A DNA stretch of 64,000 nt, taken from positions 391,744 through 455,743 of the forward strand of contig NZ_CP011941.1 of NCBI RefSeq assembly GCF_001040845.1, written 5' to 3'. The position numbers and the translations under genes are program-made. The stretch comes from Synechococcus sp. WH 8020 (GTDB taxonomy: Bacteria; Cyanobacteriota; Cyanobacteriia; PCC-6307; Cyanobiaceae). The number at the start of each line of letters is the position of its first letter. Position 1 is the stretch's first letter. Below are positions 17,853 to 27,529 of this stretch, piece by piece. The notes below the pieces were generated by a model. It made no database searches. It saw only the letters and a program-made list of their open reading frames with translations, and had not been told where the DNA came from.

Positions 17853-19190
17853 ATGGCACTGAAGGAGCGCTGGCGGTCCGGATTGGGGTTTGTGCTCGCA
17901 GCAGCCGGTAGCGCCGTGGGTTTGGGCAACCTCTGGGGCTTTGCTTATCGCGCGTCTCAGGGAGGTGGTGGTGCCTTTCTACTTCTCTATGTGCTGATTG
18001 TGTTGGTGGTCTGTCTGCCAGTTTTAGTGGCAGAGATGGTGCTTGGTCGCAGTACGGCCCAAAGCCCTTTGCTGGCTCCTGTTGCGGCGGCTGGAGAGGC
18101 TTGGCGGCCAATGGGATGGCTGTTTTTGATCGCGTCCTGCGGAATTTTGGCGTTCTATGCGGTGCTGATGGGGTGGACAGCTCACACCCTCGTTCATGCC
18201 CTATGGGTGGGGCTGCCAGATGACATGAAGACAGCTGAATCGCTGTTTGGATCGGTGAGTACGGGCAATAGCGCCCTCCTTGGCCAGGGGGCCAGCCTGG
18301 CCTTAACCGCCGCGGTGGTGGCCGCTGGTGTGCAGGGAGGAATCGAGCGTTTGTCGCGTTGGGCCTTACCTCTGTTGTTTGTGTTGCTGGTTGGTTTGGC
18401 TCTCTGGGCTGCCACGTTGTCTGGGGCTGTGGGGGGATATCAAACCTTTCTGTTGCGTTGGGATGCGGCTCAGCTGCTCAACCCCACCACCATTCGCAAT
18501 GCGTTTACCCAGGCCTTTTTCTCCATCGGCACCGGAATCGGTTGCATCCTTGCCTATTCGGCCTATTTGAAAAGTAGTGCGCGTCTGCCGAGGGAAGCGA
18601 TCGCGGTGGTGGGTTTGGACACGGCCGTGGGTCTGTTGGCTGGACTGATCACATTCCCCGTAGTGATCAGCTTTGGTCTGCAGGAAACGGTGACCGAGTC
18701 CACCGTTGGGGCTTTGTTTTTAGCGATTCCCACGGGACTTGCGTCCCTTGGCTCTGCCGGACGCTTGGTGGCAGTGCTCTTCTTTTCCTTGGCCTATCTC
18801 GCGGCCATTACGTCATCGGTGTCGTTGCTGGAGGTACCGGTGGCTTCTTTGATGGATCGCTTGGGCTGGTCCCGCAGGCGATCGGCATGGCTGATGGCAT
18901 TGCTGATTTTTGTTGCAGGCCTCCCGGCTGCGATGTCGATCCCGGTCTTGGAAGTGATGGATTCGATCTTTGGCGGTGTGCTGCTGATTTTGGGAGGACT
19001 CTTAATTGCACTGCTTGTGGGGTGGGTGGTTCCGAAACGGTTCCGGAATGATCTCCAGGGATCGAAAACCTCAGCAGGTTTAATCGGCTTGATGCTCTTT
19101 TTCCTGCGCTGGGTGTCTCCTGTTGTGATCACTGCTGGTTTATTGATCAGTGTTGTTGATTTATGGCGTCAATGGTTTCCAGCTGCTTGA
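17853..19190 (+). CDS. Sodium-dependent transporter, NSS (SNF/LeuT) family
   Basis: A 445-residue membrane protein with about 11 helices. The first helix holds the sodium/substrate signature FVLAAAGSAVGLGNLWGFAY, and helices 6-8 have FTQAFFSIGTGIGCILAYSAY and a DTAVGLLAGLITFPVV segment. It is a LeuT-like symporter, so amino acid or related amine uptake is the likely role; the exact substrate is not readable. ATG 17853 is preferred because it places the conserved GLGF helix correctly; ATG 17829 and ATG 17805 are in frame upstream. Confidence 0.9.
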   Translation: MALKERWRSGLGFVLAAAGSAVGLGNLWGFAYRASQGGGGAFLLLYVLIVLVVCLPVLVAEMVLGRSTAQSPLLAPVAAAGEAWRPMGWLFLIASCGILAFYAVLMGWTAHTLVHALWVGLPDDMKTAESLFGSVSTGNSALLGQGASLALTAAVVAAGVQGGIERLSRWALPLLFVLLVGLALWAATLSGAVGGYQTFLLRWDAAQLLNPTTIRNAFTQAFFSIGTGIGCILAYSAYLKSSARLPREAIAVVGLDTAVGLLAGLITFPVVISFGLQETVTESTVGALFLAIPTGLASLGSAGRLVAVLFFSLAYLAAITSSVSLLEVPVASLMDRLGWSRRRSAWLMALLIFVAGLPAAMSIPVLEVMDSIFGGVLLILGGLLIALLVGWVVPKRFRNDLQGSKTSAGLIGLMLFFLRWVSPVVITAGLLISVVDLWRQWFPAA

Positions 19191-19215
19191 TTGCTCGCAG
19201 AATGCTGTGGGGTTT

Positions 19216-19635
19216 TTAAAACTTTCTCTGCACAAATTCACTTGCCAATCGCACTTCCAGGAGGAACGAGATCGAGGCCATCATCAACATTCCCATCGTG
19301 GTGATGAAAAGAGGTGCCACGATTGACGTGAGGTTCATTTGAGTGATCACACTCATAAACATCGCTGAAACCACGATGGAAAGAAGGAGGGTGGCGCAGG
19401 TGAGAAGCCATATCGCACGAAGAATGTGTTGCATTCGTCGCTTGCAATGACTACGTTCAAAATCATTTCCTGTGGCATCCGATTCGCTGATCCGGCGATA
19501 GTGATCTGCAATTCGGCCGAGCCTGGCGGAAAGAACGTTGAGAAGGGCCCCGATCCCCGCGAGCAAAAACACCGGTGAGACCGAGAGCTGAATCGCCTTC
19601 GAAAGGCTTTCTGGATGCAAGGTTGTCAATTCCAA
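19216..19635 (-). CDS. DUF2721 family membrane protein
   Basis: A 139-residue protein with three hydrophobic segments (about residues 16-38, 75-97 and 102-124) and the DUF2721 pattern: SPVFLLAGIGALLNVLSARLGRI, DHYRRI, then RRMQHILRAIWLLTCATLLL. The family is widespread and uncharacterised. TTG start. It diverges from the 79-residue gene at 19702. Confidence 0.8.
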   Translation of the reverse strand: MELTTLHPESLSKAIQLSVSPVFLLAGIGALLNVLSARLGRIADHYRRISESDATGNDFERSHCKRRMQHILRAIWLLTCATLLLSIVVSAMFMSVITQMNLTSIVAPLFITTMGMLMMASISFLLEVRLASEFVQRKF

Positions 19636-19701
19636 GAGTGGGTGAGTGCGTCAAAAGGTGTCAGCAATCCGGTAGACAGGAGCCTCTGTGGACGCCTTTC
19701 A

Positions 19702-19941
19702 ATGTTGTGGCTTAAACGTTGGAACTTTATTGAGCGGGCTCGGTTGGAGCGGGAGCTTTGGGATGCATTCGAGGCCAAGGAGGATATTGAAGCGATGGTG
19801 AATGCGCTGCAGGCTCGTATCGAAGCGATGGAAACGACTGACCCTGAGTTGGGAGATCAAAGGTTCCGTCTTGATGTCTGGATGACCACCTTGGAAAGAA
19901 TTAGGAAGATTGAAGCGATGATGGCTGGAAAGGAGCGTTAA
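19702..19941 (+). CDS. Small helical protein, unknown
   Basis: A 79-residue, strongly helical and charged protein ([20 protein letters not shown], then [20 protein letters not shown], ending [14 protein letters not shown]), probably a coiled coil. No known domain. An in-frame upstream start at 19615 would add 29 residues that look non-coding and overlap the DUF2721 start. It converges with cysS, overlapping the cysS stop by 4 bp. Confidence 0.65.
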   Translation: MLWLKRWNFIERARLERELWDAFEAKEDIEAMVNALQARIEAMETTDPELGDQRFRLDVWMTTLERIRKIEAMMAGKER

Positions 19942-21434
19942 ACCACTCTCCAATCGGTAAGCCCACCAGGCTTGTCGATGAGTTCAATGCCTTGGTCGCT
20001 GAGGGACTTGCGAATGCGATCGGCTTCTTGATAGTTCTTCTCCTCTTTCGCGGCTTTGCGATTAGCAATGGCCTGCTCAATCGCTTGGGGATCAATAGCG
20101 CTGTTTTCAGAGGGTTGGGACTCATCGCTTTCGCTGCGTAGACCAAGAACGGCCGCCAGCTCGCGCAACAGCATCCAGCGTGAGTGCAGTTGGCTCAGCT
20201 CCTCGGCTGGCTGCTCAGGCTGGTCGCCGCGATCCAGACGGTTGGCTAAGCCTCTGAGTGGACGTGCGAGTTCAAACAGCACGGCTAAGGCTCCAGAGCT
20301 GTTGAGGTCATCGTCCATGGCGGCGATGAAACGTTGCTCTAGGGCTTCAAACTGACCATGGGGGGTTGGTCCAGCGCTAACCGCTTCATTGCTGAGGGCC
20401 GTGTGATCACTCCATTCCAAGGCGGCAGCATGGGTTTCCCCCAACTTGAGGGCGGCATTCAATCCCTTCCATCCAGTGGTGGATGCCTCCAGCGCTTCGG
20501 CAGTGAAGTCAAGGGGCTTGCGGTAATGAGCCTGGAGAACAAAGAGGCGCAGGGCCATGGCCGAGAGTCCGCTTTCAAGCAGTGCGCGGATCGTGGTGAA
20601 GTTACCCAGCGATTTCGACATCTTTGTTCCGCCCACATTGACCATCCCGTTGTGCATCCACAGCCGAGCGAGGGGAGCGCCGTTGGCGGTTTCGGATTGA
20701 GCGATTTCGTTTTCATGGTGAGGAAACACCAAATCACCTCCGCCTAGGTGAATATCGATGGTGAGGCCAAGTTCCTGGCGCACCATCGCTGAGCACTCGA
20801 TGTGCCAGCCAGGGCGTCCTGGGCCCCAAGGGGAGTCCCAGCTCGGCTCACCCGCTTTGCTTCCTTTCCATAGAGCGAAATCAAATGGGTGTTTCTTGCG
20901 ACTCTCCTCACCATCAGCCGTACGGCCGCTTGCCCCCTGCTGTTGCTCGTTGGGGTCACGACCACTGAGCTTGCCGTAGTCCTTGGCTTTGGAAATATCG
21001 AAATACACATCACCATCAGAGCTATAGGCAGCTCCTTTGGTCTCCAGTTCAGCAATGAGCGTTTGAATCCCTTCGATGCAACAGGTGGCGCGAGGCATGC
21101 GATCGGCCGGAAGGATGTTGAGCCGGCCCATATCGAGCTCAAAGGCTTCGATGTTGCGCTCGCTCACCGCTTGCATCGTGCTGCCCTCTTCGGCAGCACG
21201 ATTGAGGATCTTGTCGTCGATATCGGTGTAATTCTGGACATAGGTCACGTCGTAGCCTCGCCAAATCAAGTAGCGGCGTAGAACGTCCCAATTGATGTAA
21301 CTGCGGGCATGACCCAAGTGACACAGGTCGTACACCGTGACGCCACAGCAGTAAATCGTTGCCTTTCCTGGCTCTAAGGGCTCAAATGCTTCCGTGCGAC
21401 TGGTGAGGCTGTTGGTTAAGCGCAGGGAAGACAT
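19938..21434 (-). CDS. cysS: Cysteinyl-tRNA synthetase
   Basis: A 498-residue class I synthetase. The zinc-binding and HIGH region is [19 protein letters not shown], followed by [45 protein letters not shown], and the KMSKSLGNF loop; a DALR anticodon-side domain is C-terminal. It charges tRNA-Cys. The ATG lies at 21434, with a 430-bp space before the next gene. Confidence 0.97.
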   Translation of the reverse strand: MSSLRLTNSLTSRTEAFEPLEPGKATIYCCGVTVYDLCHLGHARSYINWDVLRRYLIWRGYDVTYVQNYTDIDDKILNRAAEEGSTMQAVSERNIEAFELDMGRLNILPADRMPRATCCIEGIQTLIAELETKGAAYSSDGDVYFDISKAKDYGKLSGRDPNEQQQGASGRTADGEESRKKHPFDFALWKGSKAGEPSWDSPWGPGRPGWHIECSAMVRQELGLTIDIHLGGGDLVFPHHENEIAQSETANGAPLARLWMHNGMVNVGGTKMSKSLGNFTTIRALLESGLSAMALRLFVLQAHYRKPLDFTAEALEASTTGWKGLNAALKLGETHAAALEWSDHTALSNEAVSAGPTPHGQFEALEQRFIAAMDDDLNSSGALAVLFELARPLRGLANRLDRGDQPEQPAEELSQLHSRWMLLRELAAVLGLRSESDESQPSENSAIDPQAIEQAIANRKAAKEEKNYQEADRIRKSLSDQGIELIDKPGGLTDWRVV

Positions 21435-21865
21435 CAGGCTTAGGAACGGGAGTCAAATCGCGGTTGATGCCTGCCTGCGCAGATCAAAAACCTTCGATCG
21501 ATGTTAGATCCGTGCTGGTGATGCCCCTTAGGCCCGCCGGTAGGTGAGATCCTTGCCCAGCGCAAGCTGAACTCAGATCCCTGAACCTCAAGAGCGGCGG
21601 ATTGAAGTGGTTGTATCACGGAAATAAGGCTTGCTTGCTGCTTGCCAGGACGCCAAGGGATCAATCATTCGCTCTTCTTGATGACTATCTTTCTGGAACA
21701 ACTATTCGTTGGTTTGTATTGAAAATCAATGTTTTGAAACTGCCTGACAGCTGAGGCGCGTGAACATTACCTGAGGTCAATTGATGTCAGTGATCAGCCT
21801 CGGTATTGGTGCTGATCATGTTCTTGCTAGTTTTTTGAAAGGAAATTAATTAGATGGGGGATTGA
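21435..21865. other. 431-bp intergenic region, AT-rich toward the MFS gene
   Basis: No convincing gene. A plus-strand frame at 21602-21754 (TTG start, 50 residues, containing TPRDQSFALLDDYLSG) looks slightly protein-like but has no ATG and no neighbour support. The right-hand 200 bp are AT-rich and end with GGGGG eight bases before the MFS start, so they probably hold its promoter and leader. No terminator hairpin with a T-run was found. Confidence 0.4.
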
Positions 21866-23110
21866 ATGTCGCTTGCGATTTTCGCATTGATGTTTACTTG
21901 TTTTGTTGATGTGATGGGTCAAGGCCTTGCCTTCCCTATTTTCGCGGCCTTGCTGATGCAACCCAATGGTGGGTTTCTTCCACCGGGTGTTTCGCAATCT
22001 CAAGGCGCTCTTCTCTATGGAGTAGCCATTGGCACATTCTTTTTGACTTGGTTTTTTGGATCGATTTATGTTTCAAGGCTTTCAGACAGTATTGGACGTA
22101 AGAGGGGGATCCTGATTTGTTTGATCGGTGCCATTGCCGGTTACGCCATTGCAGCAGTGGCGCTGATTTCACATAATTACAGTCTTTTGGTGATCTCTCG
22201 GGGGATTACTGGCTTTACTGCTGGAGCACAGCCAATCGCTGCTGCAGCCATGATTGATCTTGCTAAAAGTGATCGAGAAAGCGCGCGTAATTTAGGGCTG
22301 ACAACCGTTGGGATGAGTTTTGGTCTTGTGGTGGGACCGATTATTGGAGGACTCTTCTCAGATCAGGATCTTCTTGGCGGCCTGGCATCCTCACACTTGC
22401 CATTTGTGATTGGTGGTTTGTTGTGTTTTGTGGGGTTGATGCTTGTTTTCTTTGGATTTGAAGATGTCAAGACAGAGCTCAATCCGATGGACGCTAATCC
22501 ATTGGTGGTATTCAAGTTGTTAGCGGATGCCCTTAATCGAGATTCGGTTCGACGTGTTTCAACGGCATTTTTCCCCTATATGTTGTGTGTCTTAGGTCTT
22601 TATGTGTTTGTGTCAGCCAACCTGTCCACACGGTTTGGCTATGGGGCTACAGGCTCCAGTGTTGGAATGTTTTTGATGGGTGTTGGCTTGATTGCTTCGA
22701 GCAGTGTTCTTGTTGAGCCTTTGAATGCTCGGTTTTCTAAACGGGCCATTATGGCGAGCTGCACCGTGTTGTTTTGTTGTTGTGTGACGGCATTCTTGCT
22801 TGTTCCCTCTGGACCTTTGGCCTTGGCAATCATGCTGCCTTCTGGGGCCTTGCATGGTGTCGGTTATCCAACAATGTTGACAGGATTCTCTGAATCTGTT
22901 TCCAAAGAAGAGCAGGGCTGGGTCATGGGTTTTGCTACGTCACTCTTTACCCTTGCGGCCGCCATTGTTTCCTTCTTAGGCGGTCAGTTAATGACCTCTG
23001 TTGGCCCCGAGGCACCATTTCGATTTGCGATTGCCTGTGGTGGAGTGGCAATCATTGCCTTGGCTGCGAATTGGAAAAATGCTCCAAACTTAAACAAAGT
23101 GATCTCATAA
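21866..23110 (+). CDS. MFS transporter (drug/metabolite exporter type)
   Basis: A 414-residue protein with 12 predicted helices and the MFS motif A between helices 2 and 3 (SRLSDSIGRKRGILI), plus a helix-5 motif C-like GLVVGPIIGGLF. It resembles the TetA-type 12-helix antiporters, so proton-coupled export of a small molecule is likely; the cargo is unknown. A GGGGG Shine-Dalgarno precedes the ATG. Its base composition is more AT-rich than the neighbouring cysS and polA, and it has a long leader, hinting at separate acquisition. Confidence 0.88.
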   Translation: MSLAIFALMFTCFVDVMGQGLAFPIFAALLMQPNGGFLPPGVSQSQGALLYGVAIGTFFLTWFFGSIYVSRLSDSIGRKRGILICLIGAIAGYAIAAVALISHNYSLLVISRGITGFTAGAQPIAAAAMIDLAKSDRESARNLGLTTVGMSFGLVVGPIIGGLFSDQDLLGGLASSHLPFVIGGLLCFVGLMLVFFGFEDVKTELNPMDANPLVVFKLLADALNRDSVRRVSTAFFPYMLCVLGLYVFVSANLSTRFGYGATGSSVGMFLMGVGLIASSSVLVEPLNARFSKRAIMASCTVLFCCCVTAFLLVPSGPLALAIMLPSGALHGVGYPTMLTGFSESVSKEEQGWVMGFATSLFTLAAAIVSFLGGQLMTSVGPEAPFRFAIACGGVAIIALAANWKNAPNLNKVIS

Positions 23111-23176
23111 TGTTTGGAACGTATGGTTCACTCTTTCAATATGGATAGAAGCCTTGATGGAGTGTCTGTTTGCTTC

Positions 23177-26161
23177 TTATTTGCATTCCATCCAATTGTT
23201 TCCACTTCCTGTTTCAACCTCTAAGGGAACAGACAGCTCGATGGCATTTTTCATGGTTTGCACCACCAGTGTCTCAACAACGGCTAGCGCCTCGGGTTCC
23301 GTTTCGAGCACGAGTTCATCATGCACTTGTAGAAGAAGTCGGGCGGGCAAATTGTTGCTTTCAAGTTTTGCTTGTAGCTGCACCATGGCCAGCTTGATGA
23401 TGTCGGCACTGGAGCCCTGGATCGGAGCATTGGCCGCGGCGCGAAGTTGCTGTGCTTCCATCCCGCCGCGTCGCGCTACCTCCAAATTGATCTCCAATGG
23501 ATCCATGCCGTTGAGGCGGCCGAGCCCATTGCGGTCGAAGTGGAAAGGGCGCCTGCGTCCCAAAATCGTTTCCACATAACCCTGACTAAGCGCGAGACGT
23601 TCCTGAAGTTCCAGAAAAGCGAACACCTTGGGATAGCGCTGTTTGTATTTGCTCAAAAAGTCTTTGGCCTCGCTTTGGCTAACACCTGTTTCGCGAGCAA
23701 AGCGTTGGGCGCCCATGCCGTAAATCACGCCGAAATTGATGGTTTTTCCCAGTCGTCGTTCATCCGGCGACACCTTGTCTTTGTCAAGAAGCAAGCGTGC
23801 GGTGAGGGCATGCACGTCGTCTCCATCGCGGTAAGCCTGTTGCAAGACCTCTTCTCCAGAGAGGTGCGTGAGAATCCGTAGCTCGATTTGCGAATAGTCG
23901 GCACTGAGGAGGGTCCAGCCGTCTTGGGGCAGAAAGGCCTTGCGGATGCGCCTGGAATATTCCGTGCGAACAGGAATGTTTTGCAGATTGGGGTTGCTGC
24001 TGCTCAGCCGGCCTGTTGCGGTCACCGCTTGGTTGAAATCGGTGTGGACCCGCCCGGTTTCCGCTTCCACCAGTTGGGGCAACGCATCCACATAGGTGCT
24101 CTTCAATTTGCTCAGCACCCGATGTTCAAGCACGAGGGGCACGACTGGGTGATCATGTTCCAGCTTCTCGAGCACGGTGGCATCGGTGCTGTATCCGGTT
24201 TTGGTGCGCCTTGATTTTTTGCGGTCAAGCCCGAGGGTGTTGAACAGCAAGTCGCCGAGTTGTTTGGGTGATGCGAGGTTGAAATCAATCTCTGCAGCCT
24301 CTTTTGCGCTTGCTTCCAGCCGTTCCAGGTTGGTTCCGATTTCGGAGGAAAGCGCTTCGAGATAGGGCACATCAATGCGAATACCGGTGGCCTCCATCAC
24401 GGCCAGCACGGGCTCTAGGGGCAATTCCACCTTGCTCAGCAATTTTGGAAGCTGGGGCCCTAAGGCCTCCAGTTGTTGGTTGAGGTCGATGGCGAGCTTG
24501 CGGGTGAGATGAACATCCATGCCGCAGTACTGAGCTGCTGCTTCGAGGGGCACCTCGGAGAAATTGCTGGCCTTGCCCTCTTTGGCTTTTCCTACGAGAT
24601 CACTAAACAGGGTGGGGTTGATGCCGTAATCCCGCTGGGCCATGACATCCAGGCCATGTTTTGCTGCTGCATCCCTGAGGTAATCAGCCAGCAGGGTGTC
24701 CATGACGACACCGGCAAGGGGTAAGCCATGGCGCAACAGAATTAAGCGGTCGTATTTGGCGTTCTGAAGGGCTTTGGGGTGCTCGCCACTTGCCAACCAT
24801 GGAGCAAGGGCATGTAGCACCGTTTCCAGTGGTAACTGCTCTGGGATGGGATCGCCTTGATGACTCACCGGGATGTAGGCCAGATCGTCAGATCCAGGCC
24901 CCCAACACAGACCAATGCCGACCAGCTGAGCGCGGAATGGATTGAGATCGGTGGTTTCCGTGTCGAGGGCAACGGGGGCCAGGGAATCACGGCAGTTCAT
25001 TAACTGCTTCAGCAGTGCTTTGAGCTGATCAAGGGTTTGAATGATTCCGGGTCGCAAGAGCGGTTGGGTTTGGCTGGCCGACAACTCGGATGGCGCCTCG
25101 GGCCCTGATGGTTGAGCTGATGTTGTGGCTTCACCCTTGACGGTGCGTGTCTCCTCATCTGCTTTGGCGAGAAGGTGGGCGTTAGCCGCCAATCCACCAG
25201 TGGAAAAGGTGGCCACAAAGTTGGGAACCTGACGAACCAGGCTGTTCAGCTCGAGCTCCTGAAGACGCTCACTCAGGCCCTCTCCGTCAACGCTTCCCAG
25301 GTCGAGTTTGGGCTCCTTTGGCAGCGGAATGTCCACCAGGATTTCAGCCAGGTGTCGCGACAGGTAGGCATTGTCTTTGTCGGTCGCAAGTTTGGCTTTG
25401 AGCGCCCCTTTGATTGCTCCCCGACTCGCTTTGGGCCCCTCCTCTTCCACTTCGGCTAGGGCCCGATACACCCCGTCGAGATCCTCGTTGTCCTTCAGAA
25501 GGCTGATCGCTGTTTTCGGGCCCACCCCCTTCACTCCAGGAATGTTGTCGGAGCTGTCTCCGGTGAGAGCCTTGAGATCAACCACCTTGGTGGGAGCTAC
25601 GCCGAGCTTGGCTTGAACGCCGGCTTCATCGATCAAGGTGGGGCCACTGCTTTTGGCGTAAGGCCCACCGCCCATATAAAGGACAGCGATGTTGCGACTG
25701 TCGTCGACCAGTTGGAAGAGGTCGCGATCGCCGCTCAAAATGCGCACGCTCCATCCATCAGCCGCTGCGCGGTTAGCCAAGGTGCCGAGCACATCGTCAG
25801 CCTCGAAGCCAGGCGCCAGGCAGAGGGGCAGTTTTAGCTGCGTCTTCAGAATCGCTTGGAGCTGCTCAAGGTCTTGGAAAAAGTGAGCGGGTGCGACGTC
25901 GCGATGGGCTTTGTAGTTGGGGTCGGCCTTGTGGCGGAAGGTGGGTTCAGCCGTATCGAAGGCGATCGTCACACTGTTGGGTTTCAGCCCTTTGCAGTTA
26001 TCGAGCAGGGCCTTGAGGAATCCATAGGTGACGCTCGTAGGAATTCCCTCTTTTGTGGCCAGTCCTCCCTCCCCACCTTTGCTGAAGGCATAAAAACTAC
26101 GGAATGCCAGTGAGTGTCCATCCACCAGCAGGAGCAGGGGTTGATCGGAGGTGGAGCTCAT
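23177..26161 (-). CDS. polA: DNA polymerase I
   Basis: A 994-residue enzyme with all three domains. The 5' nuclease has LLLVDGHSLAFRSFYAF, GFEADDVLGTLA, SGDRDLFQLVDD and TGDSSDNIPGVKGVGPKTA. The 3'-5' exonuclease keeps its acidic residues (ALDTETTDLN, NAKYDRL, YCGMD), so proofreading should be active. The polymerase has motif A LLSADYSQIELRIL, motif B RRLGKTINFGVIYG and motif C LLQVHDELVLE. It acts in Okazaki-fragment processing and repair. Convergent with the MFS gene, 66 bp apart. Confidence 0.97.
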   Translation of the reverse strand: MSSTSDQPLLLLVDGHSLAFRSFYAFSKGGEGGLATKEGIPTSVTYGFLKALLDNCKGLKPNSVTIAFDTAEPTFRHKADPNYKAHRDVAPAHFFQDLEQLQAILKTQLKLPLCLAPGFEADDVLGTLANRAAADGWSVRILSGDRDLFQLVDDSRNIAVLYMGGGPYAKSSGPTLIDEAGVQAKLGVAPTKVVDLKALTGDSSDNIPGVKGVGPKTAISLLKDNEDLDGVYRALAEVEEEGPKASRGAIKGALKAKLATDKDNAYLSRHLAEILVDIPLPKEPKLDLGSVDGEGLSERLQELELNSLVRQVPNFVATFSTGGLAANAHLLAKADEETRTVKGEATTSAQPSGPEAPSELSASQTQPLLRPGIIQTLDQLKALLKQLMNCRDSLAPVALDTETTDLNPFRAQLVGIGLCWGPGSDDLAYIPVSHQGDPIPEQLPLETVLHALAPWLASGEHPKALQNAKYDRLILLRHGLPLAGVVMDTLLADYLRDAAAKHGLDVMAQRDYGINPTLFSDLVGKAKEGKASNFSEVPLEAAAQYCGMDVHLTRKLAIDLNQQLEALGPQLPKLLSKVELPLEPVLAVMEATGIRIDVPYLEALSSEIGTNLERLEASAKEAAEIDFNLASPKQLGDLLFNTLGLDRKKSRRTKTGYSTDATVLEKLEHDHPVVPLVLEHRVLSKLKSTYVDALPQLVEAETGRVHTDFNQAVTATGRLSSSNPNLQNIPVRTEYSRRIRKAFLPQDGWTLLSADYSQIELRILTHLSGEEVLQQAYRDGDDVHALTARLLLDKDKVSPDERRLGKTINFGVIYGMGAQRFARETGVSQSEAKDFLSKYKQRYPKVFAFLELQERLALSQGYVETILGRRRPFHFDRNGLGRLNGMDPLEINLEVARRGGMEAQQLRAAANAPIQGSSADIIKLAMVQLQAKLESNNLPARLLLQVHDELVLETEPEALAVVETLVVQTMKNAIELSVPLEVETGSGNNWMECK

Positions 26162-26185
26162 GGGTTTCGGCAGGGGTGGGCTGGA

Positions 26186-27361
26186 TTAGTCGCGCTGTTT
26201 GGCCCAGGGTGGCAAGTCGATGAACACCCGGGTTCCCGGTTTCACTCCCGAGAGAATCGCACTCTGGCTGCCGCCGCTGGAGCCCAGTTCGATGGCCTGG
26301 AAGGTGGGTTGATCGTTCTTGCCCACCAGTAAAACCCCTGGTTTCCCGTCTTCCGTCACGATTGCCACGGTGGGTACCAAGGTGCTCTCAGCCGTGCGTC
26401 CGGTTTGAAAGTTCACGTCTGCGGTCATGCCGATGCGCAGGATGGGAGGCGGATTCAGAAGGGTGAGTTCCACCTCAAAGGAAATCACGTTGTTGGTTTT
26501 CTCAGCGCGCGGGGCGATATCGCGTACTTCAGCGGAAAAGCTTCGATCAGGGAAGGCATCAACGCGGACGTTTGCGACTTGACCGATTTGGATACGACCA
26601 ATATCACTTTCTGGCACTTTTGCTGTGACTTCGAGGCCCTGGGAGAGCTCCACGATCGAAGAGCTGGTGGCGCCTGCTGAGGAGGATGCTGAGGTGGTGG
26701 GCGTCACGAAAGAGCCTGGTTCGGCGTAGCGCTCCGTGATCAAACCACTGAACGGCGCCCTGATTAAAAGTTCATCACCCTCAACATCCCGTTGTTGGAT
26801 TCTTTCCTGGGTCGCTTCAAAGGTGGCTTTGCTGCTGAGGTAACGGGCTCGGTAATCATCCCGATCTGCTGCGCTGATCACGCCGCTTTCAAATAACGAC
26901 TGACGTCGTTTGTAGTCAGAGGCTTTGGCGTCGTAGTCGGCTTTGGCTTGACGTGACAGAGCCATGAGTTCGTCCAGACGGTCCTGAAAATCACCCCGGT
27001 CCATGCGGGCGAGCACCTGACCCTCCTCAACGCGGACCCCTTCATCAACGAGCAAAGCTTCGAGTATCCCCCCCTTTTTTGGACTCACGTTGACGCGGCG
27101 AATCGCCTCTAACTCGCCGCTAGCGGTGATTACACCAGGAAGGGAGCCACGGGTGGCTTCAACGGTGTAGTCGGAGAGGTCGCGACCCCCGCTGCGACTG
27201 CTGCTCAGCATCCAAAACAGACTTCCGCCGCCTACAAGCGCTGCCGCCACAGCAGCAATAACCAAGCGTTTGCGTCGTCGTCGATCTCCGCTGAGGCGAG
27301 TGAGAGAAGTCAAGTCATGGTCCTTGGCGAGTGATGGGGTTTGCCGTTGTTGGCTGACCAT
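26186..27361 (-). CDS. RND/ABC efflux periplasmic adaptor (membrane-fusion protein)
   Basis: A 391-residue HlyD/AcrA-like adaptor. A single membrane anchor lies at about residues 32-53 (KRLVIAAVAAALVGGGSLFWML). The lipoyl half-motifs follow (GVITASGELEAIRRVNVSPK, LVDEGVRVEEGQVLARMD), then a coiled-coil hairpin, LLIRAPFSGLITERYAEPGS, and a beta-barrel domain. It would link an inner-membrane pump to an outer-membrane channel. The pump itself is not in the window. Just upstream of polA on the same strand (24-bp gap). Many cyanobacteria use such adaptors with MacB/DevC-type ABC exporters, so that is a likely partner. Confidence 0.87.
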   Translation of the reverse strand: MVSQQRQTPSLAKDHDLTSLTRLSGDRRRRKRLVIAAVAAALVGGGSLFWMLSSSRSGGRDLSDYTVEATRGSLPGVITASGELEAIRRVNVSPKKGGILEALLVDEGVRVEEGQVLARMDRGDFQDRLDELMALSRQAKADYDAKASDYKRRQSLFESGVISAADRDDYRARYLSSKATFEATQERIQQRDVEGDELLIRAPFSGLITERYAEPGSFVTPTTSASSSAGATSSSIVELSQGLEVTAKVPESDIGRIQIGQVANVRVDAFPDRSFSAEVRDIAPRAEKTNNVISFEVELTLLNPPPILRIGMTADVNFQTGRTAESTLVPTVAIVTEDGKPGVLLVGKNDQPTFQAIELGSSGGSQSAILSGVKPGTRVFIDLPPWAKQRD

Positions 27362-27529
27362 GACAGCGCCTGTATCAGAACTTCACACATAGTCTCGCCT
27401 GTGCGTGGGTGAATCGAGATGTCAGCTTGAAATTTGCACGCCACAGTAACGCTGCCGTTGTGCAAGCGTGTATTTAGCGGGGTTGTTGGGCGCAGACGCG
27501 GTTGAAGGTCGGTGGATAGATTTGCCCAC

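Noticed and set aside
21440-21664. 74-residue minus-strand frame upstream of cysS
   Set aside because: Low-complexity composition, no domain, and it would fill a likely promoter space.
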